53,679 nucleotides of DNA from Planctomycetota bacterium (GCA_024276195.1 JAJRXR010000013.1:1-53679), one strand, 5' to 3'; counted from the first letter of the stretch, positions 7,457 through 17,499 are shown. The notes: generated by a model not told the origin, from the sequence alone. Numbers and translations are program-made.

Positions 7457-9673
7457 ATGTTGCAGAATCGGTACCGGATGGTGGTGTGCGCTGCGGGCGC
7501 GCTGGTGATGGCGTGCGGGCTGGCCCAGGGTGTGGGCGAGAGCGCTGCGGCTCCTGTGGCGGGCACGCTGCGCCTCAAGACCGGGTTTACCCAGCTTGAC
7601 CAGAGTACGAGCGTGCTCAATCAGATCGCGCGCCCGGGCCAGCGCTTCGACGGCGCTGTCCGGGGCAAGTCAGTGATTGTGCTCGACGGGGCGATCACGC
7701 CCGAGCGCCGGGCGCAGCTTGTCGGTGCGGGTGTTCGCCTGGGTGATTACCTGCCCGACCACGCGTACATCGCGGATCTGTCGGGCGCGAACATGGGCGC
7801 CCTCAAGGCGCTGGGCTTTGTGAGCTGGGCGGGCAGGCTCAAGGACGAGTGGAAGATTTCGCCCGACCTCGGGCTGGCCATCCGGACGCACGACCCGGTG
7901 CTGCTGGACATTCAGGACAAGGGCGAGCTGGCGCTGCGGGTGTGGCTGTTCCCCGGGGCCGACCGGGACGCGGCGCTGGCGGGGATCGGCGCGATCGACG
8001 GCGTGCAGGTGCTCGCCGACACGCTCGAGGGTGATCGGCGCCTGGTGCAGCTCACGGCGACACGCCAGAGCGCGGCGCTGCTCGCGGGCGTGGCGCAGGT
8101 GCAGTGGATCGAGGACGCGCCGGAGATCTCGTTCCGCAACAACACCTCGCGCTGGGTTGTGCAGAGCAACATCGCGGGTGTGTACCCCGTGTACGACGCG
8201 GGCGTGCGCGGCGAGGGGCAGATCATCGGGGTCATGGACGGGCGGGTGGACGTGGACCACTGCTCGTTCACCGACCCGGAGGGCGACCCGATCGGCCCGG
8301 ACCACCGGAAGATCGAGGCGTTCAACCAGTCGATGATCTTCAACGACTTTCACGGCACGCACGTGGCCGGCTCGGCGCTGGGCGATGCGGGCGCGTTCGA
8401 CAACAGCCGGGGCGTGGCGTACATGTCGAGGATGGTTTTCAACACCACGCCCACGTTCACGCAGGCGGCGATCAACCAGCGTTTGTCGCTGCACGCGAGC
8501 CAGGGCGCGTTTATCCACACCAACAGCTGGGGCAACGACGGGACGACGAACTACGACGGGATGGTCCGCGGGATCGACGATTTCTCGTGGCAGAATGACG
8601 ACCACCTGGTGCTGTTCGCGGTGACGAACACGAGCACGCTGCGCAACCCGGAGAACGCCAAGAACCTGCTGGCGGTGTCGGCGGTCCGCGATTCGCCCTC
8701 GCAGGCGATCATGTGCTCGGGCGGGGCCGGCCCGACCAACGACGGGCGGCGCAAGCCCGAGATCGCGGCCCCCGGGTGCGGCATCCAGTCTTCGGACAAC
8801 AACACGGCCTGCTCGACGACGGGCCTGACGGGCACGTCGATGGCATGCCCGCAGGTCGCCGGGAGCGCGGCGCTGGTCCGCCAGTATTTCATGGACGGGT
8901 ACTACCCGTCGGGCGTCGCGACCGAGAGCGACCAGGTGACGCCCTCGGGCGCGCTGATGAAGGCGATGCTGCTCAACTCCGGGACGGACGTCGTTGGCGA
9001 CGGGGGATACCCGGGCCAGCGTGAGGGGTGGGGGCGCGTCACGACCGCGAACTCGCTGCTCTTCCCGGCGCAGGGCGGGGCGGGCGAGTCGATCATTGTC
9101 CGCGATGTGCGCAACAACACGGGCAAGTCGATGAACACGGGCGATGTGATTGATATCCCGTTCGAGGTGACCGAGGCGCTCAGCGCTCTGCGGGTGACGC
9201 TGGTCTGGCACGACGCGCCGGCGTCGTTGCTGGCCAACCCGGCCGCGGTCAACAACCTTGATCTTGAGGTCATCACACCCAACACGACGTACCAGGGCAA
9301 CGTGATGAGCGGCGGGGTCAGTGTTCCAGGCGGGGGCGCCGCCGACGCGGACAACAACGTCGAGATGGTCATCACCACAGCGCTCAACGCGGGCATGCAC
9401 ACGGCGCGGATCACGGCGACGGGTGTACCGGTTGGGTCGCAGGGGTTCGCGCTGGTGATCCGCGGGAAGGTTGCTGAGGACACCGGGGCGATGGGGTGCA
9501 ACGAGGCCGATCTGGCTGAGCCGTTCGGGACGCTGGACTTCACAGATGTGCTCGCGTTCCTGACGGCGTTCGGCGCGATGGAGGCGCAGGCGGATCTGGC
9601 GCTGCCGATGGGCGTGTTCGACTTCAGCGACGTGCTCGCGTATCTCGATGCGTTCGGGATGGGCTGCCCGTAA
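7457..9673 (+). CDS. Secreted subtilisin-like serine protease (S8) with GC-type dockerin
   Basis: 738 residues: signal peptide (about 1-23), a propeptide-like region to ~230, a peptidase S8 domain with Asp261 (IGVMDGRVD), His299 (FHGTHVAG) and Ser461 (GTSMACPQVAG), then a beta-jelly-roll domain (about 540-680) like that of KP-43-type subtilases, and a C-terminal GC-type dockerin (CNEADL...GMGCP). The triad is intact, so an active exported protease is expected. ATG 7457 is preferred over the upstream GTG-type start because GAGAGG (7442-7447) precedes it and the hydrophobic signal follows directly. A hairpin at 9701-9730 closes the unit. Confidence 0.92.
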   Translation: MLQNRYRMVVCAAGALVMACGLAQGVGESAAAPVAGTLRLKTGFTQLDQSTSVLNQIARPGQRFDGAVRGKSVIVLDGAITPERRAQLVGAGVRLGDYLPDHAYIADLSGANMGALKALGFVSWAGRLKDEWKISPDLGLAIRTHDPVLLDIQDKGELALRVWLFPGADRDAALAGIGAIDGVQVLADTLEGDRRLVQLTATRQSAALLAGVAQVQWIEDAPEISFRNNTSRWVVQSNIAGVYPVYDAGVRGEGQIIGVMDGRVDVDHCSFTDPEGDPIGPDHRKIEAFNQSMIFNDFHGTHVAGSALGDAGAFDNSRGVAYMSRMVFNTTPTFTQAAINQRLSLHASQGAFIHTNSWGNDGTTNYDGMVRGIDDFSWQNDDHLVLFAVTNTSTLRNPENAKNLLAVSAVRDSPSQAIMCSGGAGPTNDGRRKPEIAAPGCGIQSSDNNTACSTTGLTGTSMACPQVAGSAALVRQYFMDGYYPSGVATESDQVTPSGALMKAMLLNSGTDVVGDGGYPGQREGWGRVTTANSLLFPAQGGAGESIIVRDVRNNTGKSMNTGDVIDIPFEVTEALSALRVTLVWHDAPASLLANPAAVNNLDLEVITPNTTYQGNVMSGGVSVPGGGAADADNNVEMVITTALNAGMHTARITATGVPVGSQGFALVIRGKVAEDTGAMGCNEADLAEPFGTLDFTDVLAFLTAFGAMEAQADLALPMGVFDFSDVLAYLDAFGMGCP

Positions 9674-9700
9674 GGGGAGCGAGTGTGGAGTGATCTTTCC

Positions 9701-9733
9701 GCCGGCCCGGGTCAGTTGACGCGGGCCGGCTTT
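9701..9733 (+). terminator. Intrinsic terminator after the S8 protease
   Basis: GCCGGCCCG (9701-9709) and CGGGCCGGC (9722-9730) form a perfect nine-base stem with a 12-base loop, followed by TTTGT. It lies 28 bases past the protease stop. Confidence 0.7.
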
Positions 9734-9867
9734 GTATCTGGATTTGAGGGGTGAAATCACCCGTTCTGGGGCGCCGCCAGTGTGTTCGGGCTTGGCCCGG
9801 GGGCGGTGTTCGGATAGCTTCAGGGGCGCCGGGGCGGGTTGTTCCGGATCAGGCAGGAGAACATCGG

Positions 9868-12231
9868 ATGAGCACACGACGAAGCGCACTCGGCGGGCGG
9901 GCCATTGTTGGGTTGGGCGCGGGTGTTGTCGCGCTGGCGGCGGGCAGCGCCCAGGCGACGTGGTCGATCCTGATCGCCAACACGCGCACGGGCGAGATCG
10001 CCGCGGCGTCGGCGACGTGCCTGACCGGGTTCGACCTCAAGAGCAACACGCCCGTGCTGCTCACGGGGGTTGGCGCCGCGACGGCGCAGTCGTCGGTGGA
10101 CCTGCGGGGGATCAACCGGGGGGTGATCCGTTCGATGCTGCTTCAGGACGCTGGCCCGGCGGAGATCCTCGCGGCGCTCGAGCTCAGAGACTCGGCGCAC
10201 CAGACGAGGCAGTACGGGATGCTCGACGCCTCGGGCGAGACGATCACGTTCTCTGGCTCGTCGAACGCGCAGTGGGCCGGGGGGCAGACGGGGCAGGTGG
10301 GGGATCTGGTGTACGCGATCCAGGGAAACATTCTCACCGGGGCGCCGGTGGTGCAGGCCGCGGTTGACGCGGTGCTGATGACGCCCGGCGATATCCCGGC
10401 GAAGCTGATGGCGGCGATGGAGGCCGCGGCGCTGTTCGGGGGCGACGGGCGATGCTCGTGCCCGCAGCCTCAGGGGCCGACTGACTGCGGCTCACCGCCC
10501 AACGGAGGCGACTTCGAGAAATCGGCGCATATCGCGTACATGCTCATCGCGCGCACGGGCGACAAGGACGGGTGCAACCAGATCCTCGACACGCGCGGGC
10601 GCCCGGCGGACTTTGTGATCGGCGATTTCAACTTTGACACCCGGCCAGACGTGATCACGGCGACGAGCGCGGCGAGCATGAACGTAGCCGTGATCTTCAA
10701 CGTGACGAGCGATGACGATGCGCTCTCGACGCTGGCGGTCGCCGGGGAGTTCGAGAGCGGGGCGCTGCAACTTCGGATCGCGTCGGGCGACTTTACGGGG
10801 GACGAGACGTACGACACGGCGGTCTGTTCAGAAAGCTCGGACGTGGTGATCGTGTTCCCGGGCGGCGAAGATGGGCTGCTTGGCAAGGGCATCAGCACAC
10901 CCGTGGGCGCTGGGCCGCGAGATATCGCTGCGGGCGATTTCGATGGCGCCAACGCCGGGGATATCGCGACGGTGAACGCGGACGGGAGCGTCAGCATCCT
11001 GCTCAACACGGGCGTCGGGACGTTTGATGTCACGAGTGTGACGCCGGTCGCCAACTCGGGGACGAACATTGCAACGGGCGATTTCGACGGCGACGGCGAC
11101 ACGGACCTGGCGATCGCCCACGACGCTCTGGGGATTGTCACGACCATGCTCAACGACGGCGCGGGGACGTTCACACCGGGCTCGTTCACTTTTGTCGGCG
11201 CCGGGCCAATGGGCCTGGTGGTCGGGGATTTCAACGGGGATTTGTTCGACGATCTGGCGACCCCGAGCACCGACGCCGCCTCGATCAGCGTGCTGCTGGG
11301 CACGGGCGCGGGCTTTAGCCGAACGGACGTCCCAACCCCGGGCGGGCGGCGGATGGTATTGCTCGCGGGCGGGCGGATGGACGAGGACGGCGACACCGAT
11401 CTTGTCGCGGTGCTCGGGCAGCCGAGCGGGATCGTGTCGGTGCTCAACGACGGGAACGGTACGTTCGCGTTTGGCATTCCCGCGCCGATCGCAACGGGAG
11501 TGACAGCGCTCGGGGTTGGCGATTTCAACAGCGACGGGCTTGACGATGTGATCATCGGCGCCTCGGGGGTCAGCGGGATCATGGTGGCAGAGAACCAGGG
11601 CGGCGGGATGTTCCTCGCCGAGGAGGGGTGCGCGACGGGCGACTACTTCATGACGTTCAACGTGCCCAACACGATCGCGTCGGACCCGGACCCGGTCATC
11701 ACACTCCGCGAGATGTATGACATCTGGCGGGCCGAGCTTGTCGGGCGCCCGGACGCGGTCCGCTCGGTCGTCACCGGGGCGACGAGCCTCGTCGCCAGCA
11801 CCGAGGGGCCGAGCAGCATCCGTCTTCGTGTCGAGCTGCGCGACTGGCAGAGCCAGAGCGCCGAGCTGGGGCTGGGCTCGCTCAGCGCGGCGCTGGGCCA
11901 GGGGTCCGACGGCGTTGTGGAGGTCGGAGAAGTGCTCGACCTTGGCGGGGGGGTGTACGAGATCGAGCTGATCGCCGGGGCGGTGCTGGGACGTGATGTG
12001 ATCGAGATTGTCGCTGACGACGGCGTTCGCCCGGTGACGCTCATGCCCGTGTATGCGGTCGAGGTGCTCGACAGCCGTGTGGACTTCGACGGCGATGGCG
12101 TGGCCGGGTTCGGGGATGTGCTGGCCTTCCTCCAGGCGTTCGCGGCCCAGGACCCGAGCGCGGATCTCGACACGAACACCATGTTCGACGCGGCGGATGT
12201 GATGCTGTTCCTGGGGCTGTTCGCGCTCTGA
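9868..12231 (+). CDS. Secreted DUF1028 protein with a nested seven-repeat FG-GAP insertion and dockerin tail
   Basis: 787 residues, starting at ATG 9868 after AGGCAGGAGA. A Tat-like or long signal (MSTRRSALGG..., twin Arg at 4-5) leads directly into DUF1028 (ATWSILIANTRTGEIAAAS), a Ntn-hydrolase-like family of unknown activity. After the Cys-containing segment near 190-230, seven FG-GAP repeats (GDFNFDTRPD, GDFTGDETYD, GDFDGANAGD, GDFDGDGDTD, GDFNGDLFDD, MDEDGDTD, GDFNSDGLDD) intervene; then GDYFMTFNVPN...DPDPVITL...VGRPDAV resumes what looks like the C-terminal part of DUF1028, followed by an Ig-like segment and a dockerin-like tail with a full EF-hand-like loop VDFDGDGVAGFGD. It lacks the terminal Gly-Cys-Pro. 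Role unknown; export and anchoring are likely. Confidence 0.85.
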   Translation: MSTRRSALGGRAIVGLGAGVVALAAGSAQATWSILIANTRTGEIAAASATCLTGFDLKSNTPVLLTGVGAATAQSSVDLRGINRGVIRSMLLQDAGPAEILAALELRDSAHQTRQYGMLDASGETITFSGSSNAQWAGGQTGQVGDLVYAIQGNILTGAPVVQAAVDAVLMTPGDIPAKLMAAMEAAALFGGDGRCSCPQPQGPTDCGSPPNGGDFEKSAHIAYMLIARTGDKDGCNQILDTRGRPADFVIGDFNFDTRPDVITATSAASMNVAVIFNVTSDDDALSTLAVAGEFESGALQLRIASGDFTGDETYDTAVCSESSDVVIVFPGGEDGLLGKGISTPVGAGPRDIAAGDFDGANAGDIATVNADGSVSILLNTGVGTFDVTSVTPVANSGTNIATGDFDGDGDTDLAIAHDALGIVTTMLNDGAGTFTPGSFTFVGAGPMGLVVGDFNGDLFDDLATPSTDAASISVLLGTGAGFSRTDVPTPGGRRMVLLAGGRMDEDGDTDLVAVLGQPSGIVSVLNDGNGTFAFGIPAPIATGVTALGVGDFNSDGLDDVIIGASGVSGIMVAENQGGGMFLAEEGCATGDYFMTFNVPNTIASDPDPVITLREMYDIWRAELVGRPDAVRSVVTGATSLVASTEGPSSIRLRVELRDWQSQSAELGLGSLSAALGQGSDGVVEVGEVLDLGGGVYEIELIAGAVLGRDVIEIVADDGVRPVTLMPVYAVEVLDSRVDFDGDGVAGFGDVLAFLQAFAAQDPSADLDTNTMFDAADVMLFLGLFAL

Positions 12232-12345
12232 TCCGCCCCGGGTACGGGCGGATCGCGGGATCTTGGCGTGCGATGGACGCCTTCGGATTGACACGGATAC
12301 CCTTGACGCCGGCGGATGGTCGCCGAGATGAGGGAGGACGACGCC

Positions 12346-13308
12346 GTGAAGAAGATCCTGATTATTCTGGTGTTGGTTGTGCTGCTGGTGGTCGGTTTGA
12401 TTGTCGGTGCGGTCGCGTACGGCATCTCGCAGATCGATTCGATCTTCGAGCGCGCGATCGAGCAGGGCGGGACCTACGCCACGGGCGTCGAGACGACGGT
12501 CGAGAGTGTTGACGTCGGACTGACGACGGGCACGTTTGAGATGACCGGGCTCGAGATCGGCAACCCGGAGGGGTTTGACTCGCCCCACTTCCTGGCGCTG
12601 GGCGAGGGGTCTGTGGGTGTGGCGCTGAGCCAGGCGACGATGCAGAGCATCCGGGTGCCTGAGTTTCGCTTGTCGGATATCGATCTGAACCTCGACCAGA
12701 CCGGTGGCAAGGCGAACTACCAGACGATCCTCGACAACCTCAAGCGGTTCGAGTCCGGGTCGGACGGGTCTGCGCCGGAAAGCGAGACGACCGGCCCCAA
12801 GGTGACGATTGACAAGCTGACGATCGAGAACATCAACGTCCACCTGATCGGCGTGCCCGGGCTGAGCCTGGTCGCGGGCGATGTGGCGGTGAACGTGCCG
12901 CTGATCGAGCTGACGGACGTGGGCGGCGCCGACGGGATGAGCTTCGGCGAGCTGACGAACCTCGTGGTCAAGACGGTGCTGACGGCGGTGGTTGACGCCG
13001 GGGGCGGGGTGATCCCGGGCGAGATCCTGGGCCAGCTCACCGGCGGCCTCGGCGAGCTGACCTCGCTGGGCGAGATGGGTGTGAACATCGTCGGCGGTCT
13101 GGGCGAGGGTCTGATCGAGGGCGTTGGAACTCTTGGCGAGGGCGCGGCGGGCGCGGTCGGGGATGTCGCTGAGGGCGCCGCGGGCGCTGTTGGTGATGTC
13201 GTCGAGGGCGCGGGCGAGACGGTCAAGGACGCCGTCGGCGGTCTGGGCGAGGGCCTGGGCAACATCCTCGGCGGCGGTGATGACAAGGACGACGACGGCG
13301 GACCCTGA
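12346..13308 (+). CDS. Membrane-anchored AsmA-like protein of unknown function
   Basis: 320 residues. A GTG at 12346 is preferred because GGGAGG (12332-12337) lies eight bases upstream and the product then begins VKKILIILVLVVLLVVG, a single N-terminal membrane anchor (about 3-25). The following domain (TTVESVDVGLTTGTFEMTG, then LEIGNPEGF) resembles the start of AsmA-type proteins that sit in the periplasm. A low-complexity C-terminus repeats EGAAGAVGDV-like blocks and ends in an acidic DDKDDDGG tail. The protein is probably periplasmic and anchored in the inner membrane. AsmA relatives affect outer-membrane lipid traffic, but transfer of that role here is weak. Confidence 0.7.
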   Translation: MKKILIILVLVVLLVVGLIVGAVAYGISQIDSIFERAIEQGGTYATGVETTVESVDVGLTTGTFEMTGLEIGNPEGFDSPHFLALGEGSVGVALSQATMQSIRVPEFRLSDIDLNLDQTGGKANYQTILDNLKRFESGSDGSAPESETTGPKVTIDKLTIENINVHLIGVPGLSLVAGDVAVNVPLIELTDVGGADGMSFGELTNLVVKTVLTAVVDAGGGVIPGEILGQLTGGLGELTSLGEMGVNIVGGLGEGLIEGVGTLGEGAAGAVGDVAEGAAGAVGDVVEGAGETVKDAVGGLGEGLGNILGGGDDKDDDGGP

Positions 13309-13706
13309 GTCGTTTGAGCACGATTCAGGCGTGGGGCGAGGGAACTCCCGCGCCAGCGGTTCGTATGGGATATGTCTGTCGTCGGGTGGGTAGGCAAGCT
13401 CCGTTCGGGGCGTGTCGTCCGGCGGTTTGTACACCTGCGCCCCCTCGCTCTCTTCTATTCTCTTCGCCAGCATTGGTCACGCTCTGGCGGGTCGGTTGGT
13501 CTCTCTCTGATCGGGATGGATCTGCGCGTGCTGTGCCGCGTATCGGACTGCTGAATCGCAGTTCTGGCCCGGGGCTCATCTCTGGGCGATGTCCGGATTG
13601 AAACAAACAACGTCCGCCGTGCCCGGTGAACGCTCCAAGATATTGGACGCGCTGACTGGCGGCTGATCGCTCGACCGGTCGGGGTTGGGCCATTGGAGAT
13701 GGACTG
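13309..13706. other. 398-base intergenic region without a convincing gene
   Basis: Both strands were read; the open frames crossing it are shadows with no protein-like composition. The region is less GC-rich than its neighbours and precedes the S8 protease at 13707, so it probably carries that gene's promoter and leader (GGAGATGG lies just before the start). No stable long hairpin or repeat module was recognised. Confidence 0.5.
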
Positions 13707-16073
13707 ATGATGCGGATGACACGCGCGTGCGGCGCAACCCTGATCGTTCTTTCGCTTCTGGGTGGGTTTGCCCGAGGGGCGCCGGTCGAATCGATCCTGA
13801 GCCAGCTCAACGCGCAGGCGGGTGATGCGCAGCGTCTGGTTGATGCGCAGGCGGCGGCGGATGCTTTCGTCGCGGTCCCGGGCTCGCGCGAGTTCACGGG
13901 CGAGGTGATCGTCCGCCCGCGCGGCGCCGTCCGCGGGGCGTGGACAGCCAAAGCCAGCGTGATCCAGCGGGCCGCGGCGCGCGTCGCCCCGCTGATTGTG
14001 CGCACGAGCACGGTGACAGAGCAGTACGTCGTGAAAGTTCCCGAGGGGATGGACGAGAACAAGTTCTGTGCGTTCCTGATGGCGACGGGCGACTACGAGT
14101 ACGCCGAGCCGAACTGGAGGCTCTTCCCGGCGGAGACAGTCCCCAACGACCCGTTCTTTGCCAGCAGCTGGCAGCACGGCAAGATCATGTCCGCCGCGGC
14201 GTGGGATCTTGTCACCGGGAGCGACCAGATCATCGTCGCGGTCTGCGACACCGGGTGCGACTCGAACCACCCGGACCTCGAGAGCGCCTACGTCCCCGGG
14301 TACAACTCCCGGACGAACAAGGCCGAGGTTGATGGCGGCGATGTCGAGGACATCAACGGGCACGGGACGTTCGTCGCCGGGTGCGCGGCGGCGATCGGGA
14401 ACAACGGGGTCGGCGTCGTGGGCGCGGGCTGGAACTTCCGGATCATGCCGATCCGCGTGACGAATAACCCGGCCGGGTTTGCCAACCCGTTCGATCTGAC
14501 CCAGGGCGCCATCTGGGCCGCCCAGAACGGGGCGCAGATCGTCAACGTCAGCTTCTCGGGCGGCGTGTCGATGGCCAACCAGGCGGCGGCGGTCGAGATC
14601 AAGGCGGCGGGTGGGCTGCTGTTCTGGGCCGCGGGCAACGACAACGCCCTGCTGCCCGACGTGCAGCGACCGGATTACGTCATCGTCGCCTCGACCACGT
14701 CGAGCGACAACAAGAGCGGCTTCAGCAACTTCGGGCCTCCGATTGATGTCGCGGCGCCCGGCTCGGGCGTGCGCTCGACCCGCGTCGGTGGGTCGTACGG
14801 CACAAGCTCGGGCACGAGCTTCGCCAGCCCGATCGCTGCGGGTGTTGGCGCCATGATCTTCGCGGCCAACCCGGACCTGCACCCGACCGATGTGCAGGAG
14901 ATCCTGTCGCTCGGGGCGGACGACCTTGGCGCGCCGGGCGAGGACAACCTGTTCGGCGCCGGGCGTGTCAACACGTTCAACTCCGTTCAGATTGCGTTGG
15001 GCTTCACGCCGAGGGCGCCGCTGCCGTTTGCCGATTCGTTCGAGTCCGCCGCGTTCAACGGGTCGGACTGGCTCGACATCCAGGGCGCCGAGGTTGTGCT
15101 CGACCCGGCCCCGGGCGGCTCGCTGGCCATGCTCCTCGACGGCGCCGACTCGATCGAATCAAACGCCATGCTCGCGCAGATGAGCACGGGTCAGGTCGTG
15201 GTCTTCTCGTTCCGCTCGCGCCGCGAGGGCGTCGAGGCGGGCAAGACGCTCCTGGCCCAGTACCGCGACGCGGCGGGCGTGTGGCAGACCGCGGCGGAAC
15301 TGGCCTCCGACGGCTCGGACCAGGGCAGCTATTCCCTCACCGAGTTTGTCGTCAGCGAGAGCGACCTGACCAACCAGCTCGCGATCCGGTTTATCGCGGG
15401 CGGCTCGGACGCGACGGACATCTGGCGCATCGACGATGTGGACGTGTCTGTGTTCGCGGGCGCCGTGCTCCCGCTGGCCGATTCGTTCGAGTCGGGCGGG
15501 CTGATCGCGACGCGCTGGGACGAGATCATCGGCGCAACCGTCGAGGCGGGCGGCGCCGGCGGCTCGCTGGCGATGGCGCTCGACCCGGGCGACAGCGCAA
15601 CGACCCAGGGCCTTGACGGATCGGTCTTCCCCGAGACGCTGTTCCTGAGCTACCGCGTCCGCGCCCAGGGCGCCGGCGCCGGCGATTCGATGCTCGTCGA
15701 GTTCCGCAACGTGCTCGGCGAGTACTCGCCCGTCGAGACCGTCTCCGGCCCGGACGCGGGCGTGTACGAGCTGCGCGTGGTCGAGCTCTCGGTGCTGGCG
15801 CTGCACAACGATCTGGCGATCCGGTTCACAGGCCAAGGCCCGAGCGGGCTCTGGCGGGTTGATGATCTGCTGCTGAGCCTCGATCCGGCGCAGGCGGACT
15901 GCCCGGCGGATCTGGCAGAGCCGTTCGGCGCGCTGGACTTCGCGGATGTGCTGGCGTTCCTGACCGCGTTCGGCGCCGGGGCGCCCGAGGCGGATCTGAG
16001 CGAGCCATTCGGCGCGTTTGACTTTGCCGATGTGCTGGCGTTCCTGAGCGCGTTCGGGGCTGGGTGCCCGTGA
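13707..16073 (+). CDS. Secreted subtilisin-like protease (S8) with two beta-sandwich repeats and GC-type dockerin
   Basis: 788 residues: signal peptide (1-24), propeptide of the fervidolysin type (about 60-140, EQYVVKVPEG), then the S8 domain with Asp181 (VAVCDTGCDSNHPDL), His219 (NGHGTFVAGC), oxyanion Asn311 (AAGND) and Ser371 (GTSFASPIAAG). Two tandem beta-sandwich domains of about 150 residues follow, each opening with LPFADSFES or LPLADSFES, probably carbohydrate- or protein-binding modules. The protein ends in a GC-type dockerin (DCPADLAEPFG...GAGCP). All catalytic residues are present. The start ATG 13707 follows TTGGAGATGG. It is followed after 99 bases by an FG-GAP protein with the same tail. 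Confidence 0.92.
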   Translation: MMRMTRACGATLIVLSLLGGFARGAPVESILSQLNAQAGDAQRLVDAQAAADAFVAVPGSREFTGEVIVRPRGAVRGAWTAKASVIQRAAARVAPLIVRTSTVTEQYVVKVPEGMDENKFCAFLMATGDYEYAEPNWRLFPAETVPNDPFFASSWQHGKIMSAAAWDLVTGSDQIIVAVCDTGCDSNHPDLESAYVPGYNSRTNKAEVDGGDVEDINGHGTFVAGCAAAIGNNGVGVVGAGWNFRIMPIRVTNNPAGFANPFDLTQGAIWAAQNGAQIVNVSFSGGVSMANQAAAVEIKAAGGLLFWAAGNDNALLPDVQRPDYVIVASTTSSDNKSGFSNFGPPIDVAAPGSGVRSTRVGGSYGTSSGTSFASPIAAGVGAMIFAANPDLHPTDVQEILSLGADDLGAPGEDNLFGAGRVNTFNSVQIALGFTPRAPLPFADSFESAAFNGSDWLDIQGAEVVLDPAPGGSLAMLLDGADSIESNAMLAQMSTGQVVVFSFRSRREGVEAGKTLLAQYRDAAGVWQTAAELASDGSDQGSYSLTEFVVSESDLTNQLAIRFIAGGSDATDIWRIDDVDVSVFAGAVLPLADSFESGGLIATRWDEIIGATVEAGGAGGSLAMALDPGDSATTQGLDGSVFPETLFLSYRVRAQGAGAGDSMLVEFRNVLGEYSPVETVSGPDAGVYELRVVELSVLALHNDLAIRFTGQGPSGLWRVDDLLLSLDPAQADCPADLAEPFGALDFADVLAFLTAFGAGAPEADLSEPFGAFDFADVLAFLSAFGAGCP

Positions 16074-16172
16074 GGGGCGTCGGGCGGCAGGTTTTGACAT
16101 TTGGAAGTTTCGGGGGTGTTGACGCGGGGTGAATCACTTATCCTCCTGAGACCAACAGGGAGGAGAGGGATC

Positions 16173-17450
16173 ATGCTTGCTCATATTCTCGTGCTGTCGT
16201 CGCTCGCGCTGGGGCCATGCGTTCCGGAGTTTGAGGAAGAGGTCCGGTTCGACACGGGGCAGAACCCGGAGCAGATCGAGGTGGGCGATCTCGACGGCGA
16301 CACCTTCCCCGATGTGGTTGTCGGGCACTTCATCGGTGGGTTCGTGAGCATCTTCTACGGCAACGGGCAGGGCGCGTTCGGCATCCCGGTGACGCTCCCG
16401 GCTGGCGCCGGAGGCGGCGTCCTCATCGCTGATCTGAACCACGACAACAACCCGGACATCATCACGGCCAACGTCCTCAATGACGACATCTCCGTCATCC
16501 TCGCCGACGGAATGGGCGGCTTTCTTGAGCAGACCAGATTCGGCGCGGGTGACGGTCCCGTGACCATCGCCGCAGCGGACCTGAACATGGACACCCATCC
16601 CGATCTGGTGGTTTCGGCGGGTCTGGACGACACGCTGCGCGTCTTCCTGGGCGATGGCGCGGGCGGGCTGACCCCGTTGGCGCCGATCACCATCGACGAC
16701 CTGCGCCAGGTCGTCACGGGCGATTTCAACGCCGACCTGATCCCGGATCTCGCGGTTCCACGCTCCAGCGTCGGTCTCGTTGACGTGCTCATCGGCATCG
16801 GCGACGGGACGTTCGCACCGCCCGTGAGCTACACGGCGACGTTCGGCGCGTCATACATCGACGTGGGCGATCTGGACGCCAACGGCACGCTCGACCTGGT
16901 CGTCGTCCCCCGCGTCGTGAGCGTGCCGCCGACCGACGCGGCGCTCGTTGTGCTTCTGGGCGTTGGCGACGGGACGTTCGCGCCTCCCGTCGCCTACACG
17001 ATCGGTCAACGCCCCAGCGAGTGCGTGATTGTGGACATCGACAACGACGGGATCCTGGACGTCGTCGCGTCCAACATCGACGCCAACGAGCTGTCCGTGC
17101 TGCACGGCGTCGGCGACGGCACGCTCATGCCGCAGATACGGGTTCCCGCGGGCGTAGGACCGGCCTCGATCGCCGCGGCGGACCTGGTGGGCGATGGCGT
17201 CCCGGATCTGCTCTTCCTCAACGCCAACGTGAACAAGCTGTCCGTCATGCTCAACACCTGCCCGAGCCTGGGGTGCAACGCTGCGGACCTGGTCGAGCCG
17301 TTCGGGACGCTGGACTTCTCCGACGTGCTGGCGTTCCTGACCGCGTTCGGGGCGGGCGACCCGGGCGCCGACCTGGCGCCACCGTTCGGGACGCTGTACT
17401 TCTCCGATGTGCTGACGTTCCTGACCGCGTTCGGAGCCGGGTGCCCGTGA
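16173..17450 (+). CDS. Secreted seven-repeat FG-GAP protein with GC-type dockerin
   Basis: 425 residues. ATG 16173 follows a strong GGGAGGAGAGG. After a signal peptide (about 1-17) come seven FG-GAP repeats: GDLDGDTFPD, ADLNHDNNPD, ADLNMDTHPD, GDFNADLIPD, GDLDANGTLD, VDIDNDGILD, ADLVGDGVPD, predicting one closed seven-bladed propeller and nothing else before the C-terminal GC-type dockerin (GCNAADLVEPFG...GAGCP). This is the simplest architecture of the family here: one propeller plus one anchor. A likely role is calcium-stabilised ligand binding outside the cell; no ligand can be inferred. The coding repeats of its dockerin are close at the DNA level to those of the neighbouring protease. 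Confidence 0.9.
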   Translation: MLAHILVLSSLALGPCVPEFEEEVRFDTGQNPEQIEVGDLDGDTFPDVVVGHFIGGFVSIFYGNGQGAFGIPVTLPAGAGGGVLIADLNHDNNPDIITANVLNDDISVILADGMGGFLEQTRFGAGDGPVTIAAADLNMDTHPDLVVSAGLDDTLRVFLGDGAGGLTPLAPITIDDLRQVVTGDFNADLIPDLAVPRSSVGLVDVLIGIGDGTFAPPVSYTATFGASYIDVGDLDANGTLDLVVVPRVVSVPPTDAALVVLLGVGDGTFAPPVAYTIGQRPSECVIVDIDNDGILDVVASNIDANELSVLHGVGDGTLMPQIRVPAGVGPASIAAADLVGDGVPDLLFLNANVNKLSVMLNTCPSLGCNAADLVEPFGTLDFSDVLAFLTAFGAGDPGADLAPPFGTLYFSDVLTFLTAFGAGCP

Positions 17451-17493
17451 GCCGGTGATGGAGCAGACCCCGTCCGGGCGGGGCTTGTGCGCG

Positions 17494-17499
17494 TAGCGT
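17494..17499 (+). promoter_or_regulatory. -10-like TAGCGT before the UbiA start
   Basis: TAGCGT five bases before GTG 17505. It matches the TAnnnT-start spacing seen at other genes and is the reason GTG 17505 is preferred to GTG 17487. Inferred. Confidence 0.3.

Noticed and set aside
17465-17480. Terminator after the FG-GAP gene at 17450
   Set aside because: Only a five-base CCCCG/CGGGG stem followed by CTTGTG, without a U tract.
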